11,939 bases of DNA, from NCBI GenBank assembly GCA_016293975.1, contig JAEDCW010000053.1:1-11939 (forward strand), read 5' to 3'. Below the pieces are notes generated by a model. It searched no databases. It saw nothing but the letters and a program-made list of their open reading frames with translations, and was not told the origin of the DNA. The translations under genes were made by a program, and so were the position numbers. Each line of letters starts with the position of its first letter. The stretch's first letter is position 1. Below are positions 6,858 to 11,939 of the stretch, one piece after another. This stretch comes from Clostridia bacterium. Lineage in GTDB: Bacteria > Bacillota > Clostridia > Christensenellales > CAG-138.

Positions 6858-7286
6858 ATGTTAAGAGTTATCTACGGTAACAAAGGCTCCGGCAAAACAA
6901 AGCAGCTTCTCGACCTTGCAAACTCAGTACAGAGCACTTCAAAGGGCAGTGTGGTCTTCATCGATTCTGATAAAGACTGTATGTTTGGCCTCAGTCACTG
7001 TATCAGGTTTGTAGATGCATCCGAATTCCATATCGATGGACCGAAGATGTTCGCCGGCTTCATTGCCGGTATCGCTGCACAGGACTACGATCTAGAGTAC
7101 ATATTCATCGACAGTTTCTCGAATATCGTGCGCCATCCTGTAGAAACCCTTCAAGGCTTTTTTGAATATCTAGATTCCTTCACCGAAACCTCAGATGTCA
7201 AGCTGTATGTGGGCATCGCCGCAGAAAGTGCAGCTCATCTCCCCGAGTTTTTAAGAAAATACACCGAAGAATCGGAGAGTGTGTGA
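6858..7286 (+). CDS. Small P-loop NTP-binding protein of unknown function
   Basis: The 142-residue product starts with a beta strand and a perfect Walker A motif, GNKGSGKT (residues 7-14), and has a Walker B-like YIFID at 81-85 after a hydrophobic strand. It therefore binds ATP or GTP. It lacks the extra domains of kinases, PilT motors or ABC ATPases, although I recall proteins like this in clostridial genomes being labelled PilT-like; I see no support for a pilus role. It is soluble, with no membrane segment or signal. AAAGGA lies eight bases before the ATG. It heads a tight operon, its stop overlapping the GTG start of the DUF1294 gene. The nucleotide-binding call is firm; the biological role is unknown. 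Confidence 0.88.
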   Translation: MLRVIYGNKGSGKTKQLLDLANSVQSTSKGSVVFIDSDKDCMFGLSHCIRFVDASEFHIDGPKMFAGFIAGIAAQDYDLEYIFIDSFSNIVRHPVETLQGFFEYLDSFTETSDVKLYVGIAAESAAHLPEFLRKYTEESESV

Positions 7287-7561
7287 AGCAACTGCATATC
7301 ATAGTGTGCGTGTACATCGCGGTGTGTTCTTTAGTGGGATTCATCGCGATGTGCATAGATAAATCGGCTGCATGCAAAGGCCAATACAGGATTCCCGAAC
7401 GCACGCTGTTTACAATTGCAGGCATAGGCGGGGCTTTGGGCGTACTCTCGGGGATGTATGTACTCAAGCATAAGACGAGGCACTTGAAGTTTACAATAGG
7501 CATACCGCTTCTCTTAGTATTAAACGCCGCCGCAGTTTTTCTCGTATTCTGCTTTCTCTGA
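7283..7561 (+). CDS. DUF1294 family membrane protein
   Basis: The 92-residue protein has three hydrophobic stretches (about 5-24, 42-60 and 72-92). Its conserved features match DUF1294: DKxAA near 26-30, RIPERTL at 36-42, GGALG at 49-53 and HKTRHLKF at 63-70. The function of the family is unknown. Translation starts at GTG 7283-7285, overlapping the previous stop codon as GTGA, with GGAG five bases upstream. The overlap implies coupled translation with the P-loop protein. In other bacteria this domain can follow a cold-shock domain; here it stands alone. Confidence 0.88.
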   Translation: MKQLHIIVCVYIAVCSLVGFIAMCIDKSAACKGQYRIPERTLFTIAGIGGALGVLSGMYVLKHKTRHLKFTIGIPLLLVLNAAAVFLVFCFL

Positions 7562-7567
7562 TTAGTT

Positions 7568-8215
7568 ATGCAAAACGATACAAAAGACGGTTGGGGTTCA
7601 AAATTGAAAAAGAACATACTGAATATAGCTGTCGCGGCGATAGCTCTCGGCTGTTGTGTCGCGTTGTATTTTATCGGAAACAGACAAGTCGACGTCACAC
7701 CCGATCCATCTATTGAACCTACCGTATCAGATGCTAATGCCGACGCATCAAAGGCGCTTGAAGGCTTCGCACAGCGACTCGAATCGAATTGCCGTGATTT
7801 CACATTGAACAGACAGTCACTGCGCGATTACGAGTTGACCTACGATATATGTACTGTACTGTTGCATACGGAGCTTTCAAAGGATTCCGTATCCGGCGTA
7901 CTTCTCACCTGTACCCTTCCCCCTCCGCCCAAAGAAGCCGAACCATCTGATGCCACAGGATATGCCGCATACATCGCAGATACCGCTATACTTGAGCGGA
8001 CTCTCCAATTGCTCACAGACTTTTGTACGGCATGTACCGAAACACTTACGAATTCAACAATCGCACAGATTGATATGAGCGTTCTGACAGAGTTCATGGG
8101 CTCGGCATTCTCTGATACCAAAGGCTCGGTTACGCTCTCCTCGGGTGTGAATATAGCATTTAAAATCACCGAGTTTTCAAGCGTCAGACAGATACAGATC
8201 ACAATTGAGACATAA
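7568..8215 (+). CDS. Hypothetical single-pass membrane protein
   Basis: I do not recognise this 215-residue protein. It has a short positive N-terminus (KLKK at 12-15), one membrane segment (about 17-36), a Pro/Asp/Ala-rich linker (about 41-60), and an outside domain predicted to be mostly helical and then beta, with Cys75, Cys95, Cys110 and a Cys pair near 153-156. A proline-rich turn PPPPKE lies near 117-122. The N-terminus is probably inside. The ATG is six bases after the DUF1294 stop in the same frame and has no visible ribosome binding site; a TTG at 7604 is a weaker alternative. It probably depends on translation of the gene before it. No terminator is visible directly after it. Confidence 0.75.
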   Translation: MQNDTKDGWGSKLKKNILNIAVAAIALGCCVALYFIGNRQVDVTPDPSIEPTVSDANADASKALEGFAQRLESNCRDFTLNRQSLRDYELTYDICTVLLHTELSKDSVSGVLLTCTLPPPPKEAEPSDATGYAAYIADTAILERTLQLLTDFCTACTETLTNSTIAQIDMSVLTEFMGSAFSDTKGSVTLSSGVNIAFKITEFSSVRQIQITIET

Positions 8216-8236
8216 GCTGTTATATACCCGGAACCG

Positions 8237-8245
8237 TGCTATAGT
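8237..8245 (+). promoter_or_regulatory. Extended -10 promoter of the small basic protein gene
   Basis: TG-C-TATAGT (8237-8245) is an extended -10 element, with a weak CTGTTA at the -35 position (8217-8222) 17 bp upstream. A start near 8252 gives a leader of about 26 bases with GAGGTG eight bases before the ATG. Confidence 0.5.
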
Positions 8246-8279
8246 TGTACGCGCATTATAAACGAGGTGATACAACTAT
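8241..8279. repeat. 9-bp inverted repeat over promoter and start codon
   Basis: ATAGTTGTA (8241-8249) is the exact reverse complement of TACAACTAT (8271-8279), with 21 bases between. One arm overlaps the -10 box and the other the start codon at 8278-8280; the ribosome binding site lies between them. If the -10 box is used, the left arm is not transcribed, so this would act as DNA; in read-through RNA it could form a hairpin closing the start codon. Confidence 0.6.
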
Positions 8280-8499
8280 GGAAAGATTCATTCCCTATCA
8301 AAGGCTTTCAAAGAAGCAGAAACGCATAATTAATTCGCGGAAGAGAGCCTCTTGGCGCATTTCACCTGTGACAAGGAAGACTAAGAATCCAAAGGCATAC
8401 GACAGAAAAAAGACCCGTTCCGATTACTATGGAATGGTTTTTTGTTGCTCGAGTTTAGGCATAAGAAAAAGGTCGGGATTGCCCGACCTTAGTCTGTAA
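8278..8499 (+). CDS. Small very basic protein encoded through its own terminator; candidate ribosome rescue factor
   Basis: The 73-codon frame starts at an ATG with GAGGTG eight bases upstream; an in-frame ATG at 8245 has no such signal. Residues 1-47 are rich in Lys and Arg, with LSKKQKR at 10-16, SRKR at 20-23 and SPVTRKTKNPKAYDRKK at 29-45, and resemble short hypothetical proteins I remember from Clostridia. An intrinsic terminator at 8415-8443 lies inside the frame, so the mRNA should end around codon 54-55, before the stop at 8497. The last 20 or so residues look unlike the rest and span this hairpin and the facing terminator. ArfA of E. coli and BrfA of B. subtilis are small basic rescue factors made from just such non-stop mRNAs. 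Homology to them is not claimed; the function is inferred from gene layout. Confidence 0.7.
   Translation: MERFIPYQRLSKKQKRIINSRKRASWRISPVTRKTKNPKAYDRKKTRSDYYGMVFCCSSLGIRKRSGLPDLSL
8415..8443 (+). terminator. Intrinsic terminator inside the small basic protein frame
   Basis: CCGTTCC (8415-8421) pairs with GGAATGG (8431-8437) through seven pairs, one of them G-U, around a 9-base loop, followed by six T (8438-8443). An A-run upstream (8406-8411) could extend pairing. The stem is moderate in strength. Confidence 0.65.
8466..8490 (-). terminator. Intrinsic terminator of the BMP lipoprotein gene
   Basis: Read on the minus strand, AAGGTCGGG (8482-8490) pairs perfectly with CCCGACCTT (8469-8477) around a 4-base loop, and the T-run ends at 8466. 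It lies 14 bases after the stop codon at 8504. Confidence 0.9.
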
Positions 8500-8503
8500 G
8501 AAA

Positions 8504-9592
8504 TTACATGTAAACAACTGTTACATACTCGAATGTCTCGTTGAATCCGGAAGGATCCGGGATGGGCTGACCATTAGCATCGAGGAATGCCTGGTTGTTC
8601 TTGATCTCGATCTCATTGGCTACGAGCTTTGCAAAGAGAGCATCGTATGCAGCCTGATCCATACCCTCGAGCTTGTTGGACTCCATTGCCAGACCTACAG
8701 CGTTCTTGCTTGCATCCATAATGATGTTCTGGCCACCGGGGAATGAACCCTCATAGTATGCCGTGAGCATCTGGTATACGGACTCTTCAAGACCCTTAAG
8801 AGCAGAGTTGAGAACTGTCTCAGACTCGCCGGACTGGTCAACGTCAACACCGATAACGAACTTCTGTGCTTCTTCTGCTGCGCTCATTACCGATGAACCA
8901 ACAGCACCACCGGCTGCGAATATGATCTCTGTGCCGGATGTGTACCATGAAGCTGCACGAGCCTGGTTTTCGGGAGTTGCTGAGAAGTTGCCGGAGTAGT
9001 TGTAGTTGATTGTTACTTCAACGCCAAGTTCCTTAGCGGCATATTCAGCACCCTGAACAAAACCGAAACCGTAGTTGATAACCGCAGGAACTGCCATACC
9101 GCCCTGATAGCCGAGCTTTGTATAGCCGCTCTTCACTGCCGCATAACCTGCGAGGAAGCCACACTGCTGCTCTGCGTAGGTGATACCGACGGTGTTTGTG
9201 CCTGTCTTATAGTTGTAATCTGCATCGTGGGGATTACCATCGATAAGAATGAATGTGCAGTCGGGATACATATCCTGTGCCTGATAGATGACTGTCTCAA
9301 ACAGGAATCCGGGGGTTACGATGACCTTTGCACCGGCGTTAACTGCCATTTCGATCTTGCTGAGGTACTCAGCATCTTCCTGTGCTGTAGGTTGATAGTA
9401 TGTATAGGTCTTGTTGTTTTCCTTTGCATACCTTTCAACGCCTTCCCATGTACCCTGGTTGAAAGACTTGTCATTGATTGTACCGATGTCGGTAATCAAA
9501 GCAATTTCATAGGTCTCATCAGCGGGTGTACAAGCTGCGGCCATGAGAGCAACCATAGCAACGGCCATGAGCAATGCAATAAACTTCTTCAT
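8504..9592 (-). CDS. BMP family ABC transporter substrate-binding lipoprotein
   Basis: This is a surface lipoprotein of the Bmp/PnrA type, which captures nucleosides for an ABC importer. The 362-residue precursor has a Lys-Lys N-terminus, a hydrophobic stretch and a lipobox ending at Cys21 (MAAAC). The mature part starts with the family pattern ALITDIGTINDKSFNQGTWEG (residues 31-51) and shows the two-lobed binding-protein plan, with VIVTPGFLFE, CGFLAGYAA, FGFVQGAEYAA and FVIGVDVDQSGE segments. GGAGG lies eight bases before the ATG. A strong terminator follows directly, so no permease or ATPase gene is cotranscribed; such partners must be elsewhere, or the protein serves another role. The family is firm; the ligand (purine nucleoside) is inferred from the family. 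Confidence 0.95.
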   Translation of the reverse strand: MKKFIALLMAVAMVALMAAACTPADETYEIALITDIGTINDKSFNQGTWEGVERYAKENNKTYTYYQPTAQEDAEYLSKIEMAVNAGAKVIVTPGFLFETVIYQAQDMYPDCTFILIDGNPHDADYNYKTGTNTVGITYAEQQCGFLAGYAAVKSGYTKLGYQGGMAVPAVINYGFGFVQGAEYAAKELGVEVTINYNYSGNFSATPENQARAASWYTSGTEIIFAAGGAVGSSVMSAAEEAQKFVIGVDVDQSGESETVLNSALKGLEESVYQMLTAYYEGSFPGGQNIIMDASKNAVGLAMESNKLEGMDQAAYDALFAKLVANEIEIKNNQAFLDANGQPIPDPSGFNETFEYVTVVYM

Positions 9593-9651
9593 TGATGTTT
9601 CCTCCTATTAAGATATGTGTTTCATCGCATAACGCGATTAAGTACACGTAT

Positions 9652-9680
9652 AGTATAACAGATAGCTATCAATAAATAAA
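9652..9680 (-). promoter_or_regulatory. Promoter of the BMP lipoprotein gene with palindrome in the spacer
   Basis: On the minus strand TATACT (9652-9657) is preceded by TG-T, an extended -10 element, and by a weak TTTATT (9675-9680) 17 bp upstream. The spacer contains the perfect 10-bp palindrome GATAGCTATC (9661-9670), a possible repressor site. Transcription would begin near 9645, about 53 bases before the ATG; the leader has a small ATCGC/GCGAT hairpin at 9624-9638. Confidence 0.55.
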
Positions 9681-9797
9681 CAAGAATTTTGCAAATATTT
9701 AGACATGCTAAAACACTTTTCTTGCCCTGTATAACCGATTTTTCTTTGCTTTGAACGTGCAAGTTTGCATTTACTCTACAATTCAACATCAGCTATG

Positions 9798-9806
9798 TGG
9801 TATAAT
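9798..9806 (+). promoter_or_regulatory. Extended -10 promoter of the DUF5685/J-protein operon
   Basis: TG-G-TATAAT (9798-9806) is a perfect extended -10 element; no good -35 box is present. Transcription would start near 9813, about 21 bases before the ATG at 9834, and the leader carries GGAGAG. Confidence 0.65.
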
Positions 9807-9833
9807 TTAAGTCAATTTGATCGGAGAGAAATC

Positions 9834-10670
9834 ATGTTCGGTTATGTACAGCCCTTGACCTGTGAACTCAGAGTAAGGGATAAAAGCATGTATGACGCAT
9901 ATTACTGCGGTTTGTGCAGTGTGCTGAAGAAGGAGTACGGTATTGCATCGCAGGCGCTTCTCAGCTACGACTGTGCTTTTATCGCAATATTGCTATCCGC
10001 CCCGAACGAACAGCAGCCCGTGCTTCCGCACAAATGTGTCTATAAGGGTTTCAAGAAAAAGCCCATAGTTGCAGAATCGGCCGCTCTCGATTTTGCCGCC
10101 GCGCTCAATGTACTTCTATCGTGGCATAAGCTGCGTGATAGCCGCAGAGACGAGAGAAAACTGCTCGCCGGCGCAGGCTCTGTCGTGATGCGCGCTTCCT
10201 ACAAGAAAGCCCGTGCGCTATACCCGAATACCGCCGCAAGCATAGAGGCCGGAATAGAGGAATTGACTCAAATCGAGCGCGAGAACGCTCCCGACATAGA
10301 CCCTCCCGCAGATGCATTTGCGCGCATGATGCGAGCGTGTCTTGCCAATGCACCCGTCAGTAACAATGATAAACTCATTATGGGCGAAATCGCGTATCAC
10401 CTTGGCAGGTGGATATACCTTGCCGATGCGTGGGATGATAAGGAAAAAGACAAGAAAAGCGGTTCGTTCAACCCATTTATCAACGCCGACGCGACCGTCG
10501 AAAGAGTTTCCTTTTTGCTCTATTTATCGCTCAACGAGGCAGCAAAGGCGTATGATTTGCTTAACGTAAACTGTTGTAAGCCCATACTTGACAATATCAT
10601 CCGTTTAGGATGCTATAATAGAACCGAAAAGCTTTTAAAAGAAGCAGACGATAAGCCACGGAGGTTTTAG
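9834..10670 (+). CDS. DUF5685 family protein
   Basis: The 278-residue product starts MFGYVQPLTCELRVRD and has YYCGLC at 23-28, the N-terminal signature of DUF5685 as I remember it. The rest is predicted to be all-helical. Two Asp-rich motifs stand out: KLRDSRRDE at 99-107, and YLADAWDDKEKDKKSGSFNP at 195-214 with Asp198, 201, 202 and 206. Their spacing recalls the two metal-binding motifs of trans-isoprenyl synthases, but this is only a resemblance. Cysteines at 25 and 28 may bind metal. The start at 9834 has GGAGAG five bases upstream; an in-frame ATG at 9765 lies before the promoter. The stop codon directly abuts the J-protein start. The biochemical function is unknown. Confidence 0.85.
   Translation: MFGYVQPLTCELRVRDKSMYDAYYCGLCSVLKKEYGIASQALLSYDCAFIAILLSAPNEQQPVLPHKCVYKGFKKKPIVAESAALDFAAALNVLLSWHKLRDSRRDERKLLAGAGSVVMRASYKKARALYPNTAASIEAGIEELTQIERENAPDIDPPADAFARMMRACLANAPVSNNDKLIMGEIAYHLGRWIYLADAWDDKEKDKKSGSFNPFINADATVERVSFLLYLSLNEAAKAYDLLNVNCCKPILDNIIRLGCYNRTEKLLKEADDKPRRF
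10588..10619 (+). promoter_or_regulatory. Possible internal promoter ahead of the J-protein gene
   Basis: Inside the end of the DUF5685 frame lie a perfect TTGACA (10588-10593) and a perfect extended -10, TG-C-TATAAT (10611-10619). The spacing of 20 bp is long, so the extended -10 would carry most of the activity. Transcription would begin near 10626, 45 bases before the J-protein ATG. Confidence 0.45.
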
Positions 10671-11300
10671 ATGGATCCATATAAAGTCCTTGGGGTAAGC
10701 GAGAACGCTACGCCGGAGGAAATACGTGCCGCATATCTTGCGCTCGTCAAAAAGTATCATCCCGACAGATACAAAGATAATCCCCTTAAGGAGCTTGCAA
10801 ATGAAAAGCTCAAGGAGATTAACGAGGCGTATGACATAATCCAGAAACGCGGGCGCAATTCATCCTCAAACTCAGGCGGCTATTCCTACAGTGATGCTTA
10901 CAGCAACAGGAATACGTCGTACACAGGCGAGGGTGCCTCACAGTTTGCACAGGTAAGGTCGTTTATTTCACAGAACGATTTGCTTTCAGCGCGGCGAGTG
11001 CTCGATACCATGTCTGTTCACAATGCCGAGTGGCATTATCTCTATGGCATAATATACCTCAGACAGGGCTGGTACGACAAAGCAAACGAATACCTCGGGT
11101 ATGCATATCAGCAGGAACCCGGAAACAGTGAATACCGAAACGCCTACATGACAATGAAGAACTCATCCGCGAGAACCAACCACTCAACAGGTCAGACCGT
11201 GGTTTCAAACGGATGCAGTTCGTGCGACATATGCAGTTCGCTGCTCTGCGCGGACTGCTGCTGTGAATGTATGGGAGGAGATCTGATACCGTGCTGTTAA
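10671..11300 (+). CDS. J-domain protein with TPR-like middle and Cys-rich tail
   Basis: The protein has 209 residues. A J domain occupies residues 1-60 with the HPD motif at 30-32, needed to stimulate the ATPase of a DnaK-type chaperone. A Ser/Gly/Tyr/Asn-rich linker (62-88) follows, then a helical TPR-like region (about 90-160) with LLSARRVLD and YDKANEYLGYAYQQEPGN. The last 28 residues hold ten cysteines (182, 185, 188, 193, 196, 197, 198, 200, 208, 209). It lacks the zinc-finger and C-terminal domains of DnaJ, so it is a specialised co-chaperone. GGAGG lies six bases before the ATG, which directly follows the DUF5685 stop. The clustered cysteines could bind metal or be lipid-modified. The partner substrate is unknown. 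Confidence 0.92.
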   Translation: MDPYKVLGVSENATPEEIRAAYLALVKKYHPDRYKDNPLKELANEKLKEINEAYDIIQKRGRNSSSNSGGYSYSDAYSNRNTSYTGEGASQFAQVRSFISQNDLLSARRVLDTMSVHNAEWHYLYGIIYLRQGWYDKANEYLGYAYQQEPGNSEYRNAYMTMKNSSARTNHSTGQTVVSNGCSSCDICSSLLCADCCCECMGGDLIPCC

Positions 11301-11857
11301 AGAACTCCTATGCAAACAAACCGCCCGCCACAGTGCTTCTCACATTATCGGCTATGGCGACAGCGCTCACTGCTCTTGCGTTGTATGTAGCGGGAAATCT
11401 CGGATTCATCAAACTCACCGCCTACTTCTGCTCCGCGATATTCGTATTTGCGCTCACCACGGAAGGGGCATTCGGTCATGCGATACTGGTTTACATCGCA
11501 AGCTCAGCCATAGGCTTCTTGATCGTAACCAGCAAAATCAATCTACTCCCCTACCTCGCTTTACTTGGTCACTACTGCATATTCAAGGACTATTTAGACC
11601 TCAAGCTCAAAAACCGTGGAGTAGGCTTCATGTTGAAGATGCTCTACTGCAACGTATTCACAGCAATAGGCGTACTTATTCTGCAGTTTGTGCTCAACGT
11701 TGACATTTTGACATTGTTCCCCGATATTCCGCTTGGACTGATTGCACTTGCGCTCGAGATTGGATTTGTCACACTTGAGCTTCTGTCCAATCTTGCAAGG
11801 AACATATATACCTCCCGCATAAGAAACGCGATTGTGAGAATCAACCGCGGAGCGTGA
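11291..11857 (+). CDS. Multi-pass membrane protein of unknown function
   Basis: I do not recognise this 188-residue protein. It has about five or six hydrophobic segments (near 13-33, 38-56, 60-78, 83-100, 120-138 and 145-165), a basic stretch DLKLKNR about halfway, and a basic C-terminal tail with SRIRNAIVRINR, which probably faces the cytoplasm. The start is taken as GTG 11291-11293, ten bases after GGAGGAG; an in-frame ATG at 11267 has no ribosome binding site. The GTG start overlaps the end of the J-protein gene by ten bases, so translation is probably coupled. Being last in the DUF5685-J-protein operon, it may anchor their shared activity to the membrane. No terminator is visible before the window ends. 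Confidence 0.75.
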   Translation: MLLKNSYANKPPATVLLTLSAMATALTALALYVAGNLGFIKLTAYFCSAIFVFALTTEGAFGHAILVYIASSAIGFLIVTSKINLLPYLALLGHYCIFKDYLDLKLKNRGVGFMLKMLYCNVFTAIGVLILQFVLNVDILTLFPDIPLGLIALALEIGFVTLELLSNLARNIYTSRIRNAIVRINRGA

Positions 11858-11939
11858 GTTATACTCAAACTCGTACAAAAACCGCCCATGAAAAGAGATG
11901 TGCCATAACAAGAAGTATAAAAGCATTAACAGTGATAGA

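Noticed and set aside
6664..6864. 66-codon frame upstream of the P-loop gene, as a gene
   Set aside because: It has no ribosome binding site, no recognisable domain and AT-rich composition like the intergenic DNA. It is kept only as a low-interest leaderless possibility.
7283..8215. DUF1294 and the next protein as one product by stop-codon read-through
   Set aside because: They are in the same frame with one TGA and no other stop between, but each has its own N-terminal features and no read-through signal is visible.
9806..9813. TTTAAGTC downstream of the DUF5685 -10 box, as a third regulator site
   Set aside because: Only eight bases match, there is no 11-bp repeat, and an 8-mer is expected to occur by chance in a window this size.
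9765..9833. Upstream ATG for the DUF5685 gene
   Set aside because: It lies before the -10 box of the promoter, and the family normally begins with MFGY, which matches the ATG at 9834.
11267..11290. Upstream ATG for the last membrane protein
   Set aside because: It has no ribosome binding site; the GTG at 11291 follows GGAGGAG by ten bases.
11855..11867. Short palindrome TGAGT/ACTCA after the last gene, as a terminator
   Set aside because: The stem is only 5 bp, AT-rich and without a T-run.

Overview
The window looks like the chromosome of a Clostridia-type member of the Bacillota. The reasons are the mraZ-rsmH start of a division and cell-wall cluster, strong GGAGG-type ribosome binding sites, SigA-like promoters with extended -10 elements, a HisKA/OmpR-type two-component system beside an HtrA protease, a BMP-type lipoprotein, and a DUF5685/J-protein pair. 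Nothing points to a phage, plasmid or transposon, and base composition is fairly even. I saw no tRNA, rRNA, CRISPR array or insertion sequence. The exact genus cannot be told from this sequence.

Region 1 (1-1610, minus strand): mraZ and rsmH overlap by ATGA and are followed by the first 17 codons of a further gene, probably FtsL-like. The promoter of mraZ lies among GGG-type repeats that look like MraZ boxes. Region 2 (1701-3058, plus strand): a single alpha-oxoamine synthase gene, closest to serine palmitoyltransferase by motif, has its own promoter and terminator. Region 3 (3124-6569, minus strand): histidine kinase, response regulator and HtrA-type membrane serine protease. A 12-bp sequence occurs upstream of both the kinase gene and htrA, and at htrA it is part of a triple TTTAA-type repeat with exact 11-bp spacing. 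This suggests that the regulator controls both its own operon and the protease, in the manner of CssRS-HtrA secretion-stress systems.

Region 4 (6570-8215, plus strand): a 360-bp intergenic region (6498-6857) holding several promoters, then a tight operon of a small P-loop protein, a DUF1294 membrane protein and an unknown single-pass membrane protein. Region 5 (8237-8499, plus strand): a tiny very basic protein whose reading frame runs through its own intrinsic terminator before reaching a stop codon. That is the gene layout of the tmRNA-dependent ribosome rescue factors ArfA and BrfA, and it is the most interesting signal here. Region 6 (8466-9680, minus strand): a BMP-family nucleoside-binding-type lipoprotein that stands alone between its promoter and a strong terminator.

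Region 7 (9798-11857, plus strand): a three-gene operon of a DUF5685 protein with Asp-rich motifs, a J-domain protein with TPR-like middle and a Cys-rich tail, and a multi-pass membrane protein. The last 82 bases (11858-11939) hold no gene or terminator that I can support.
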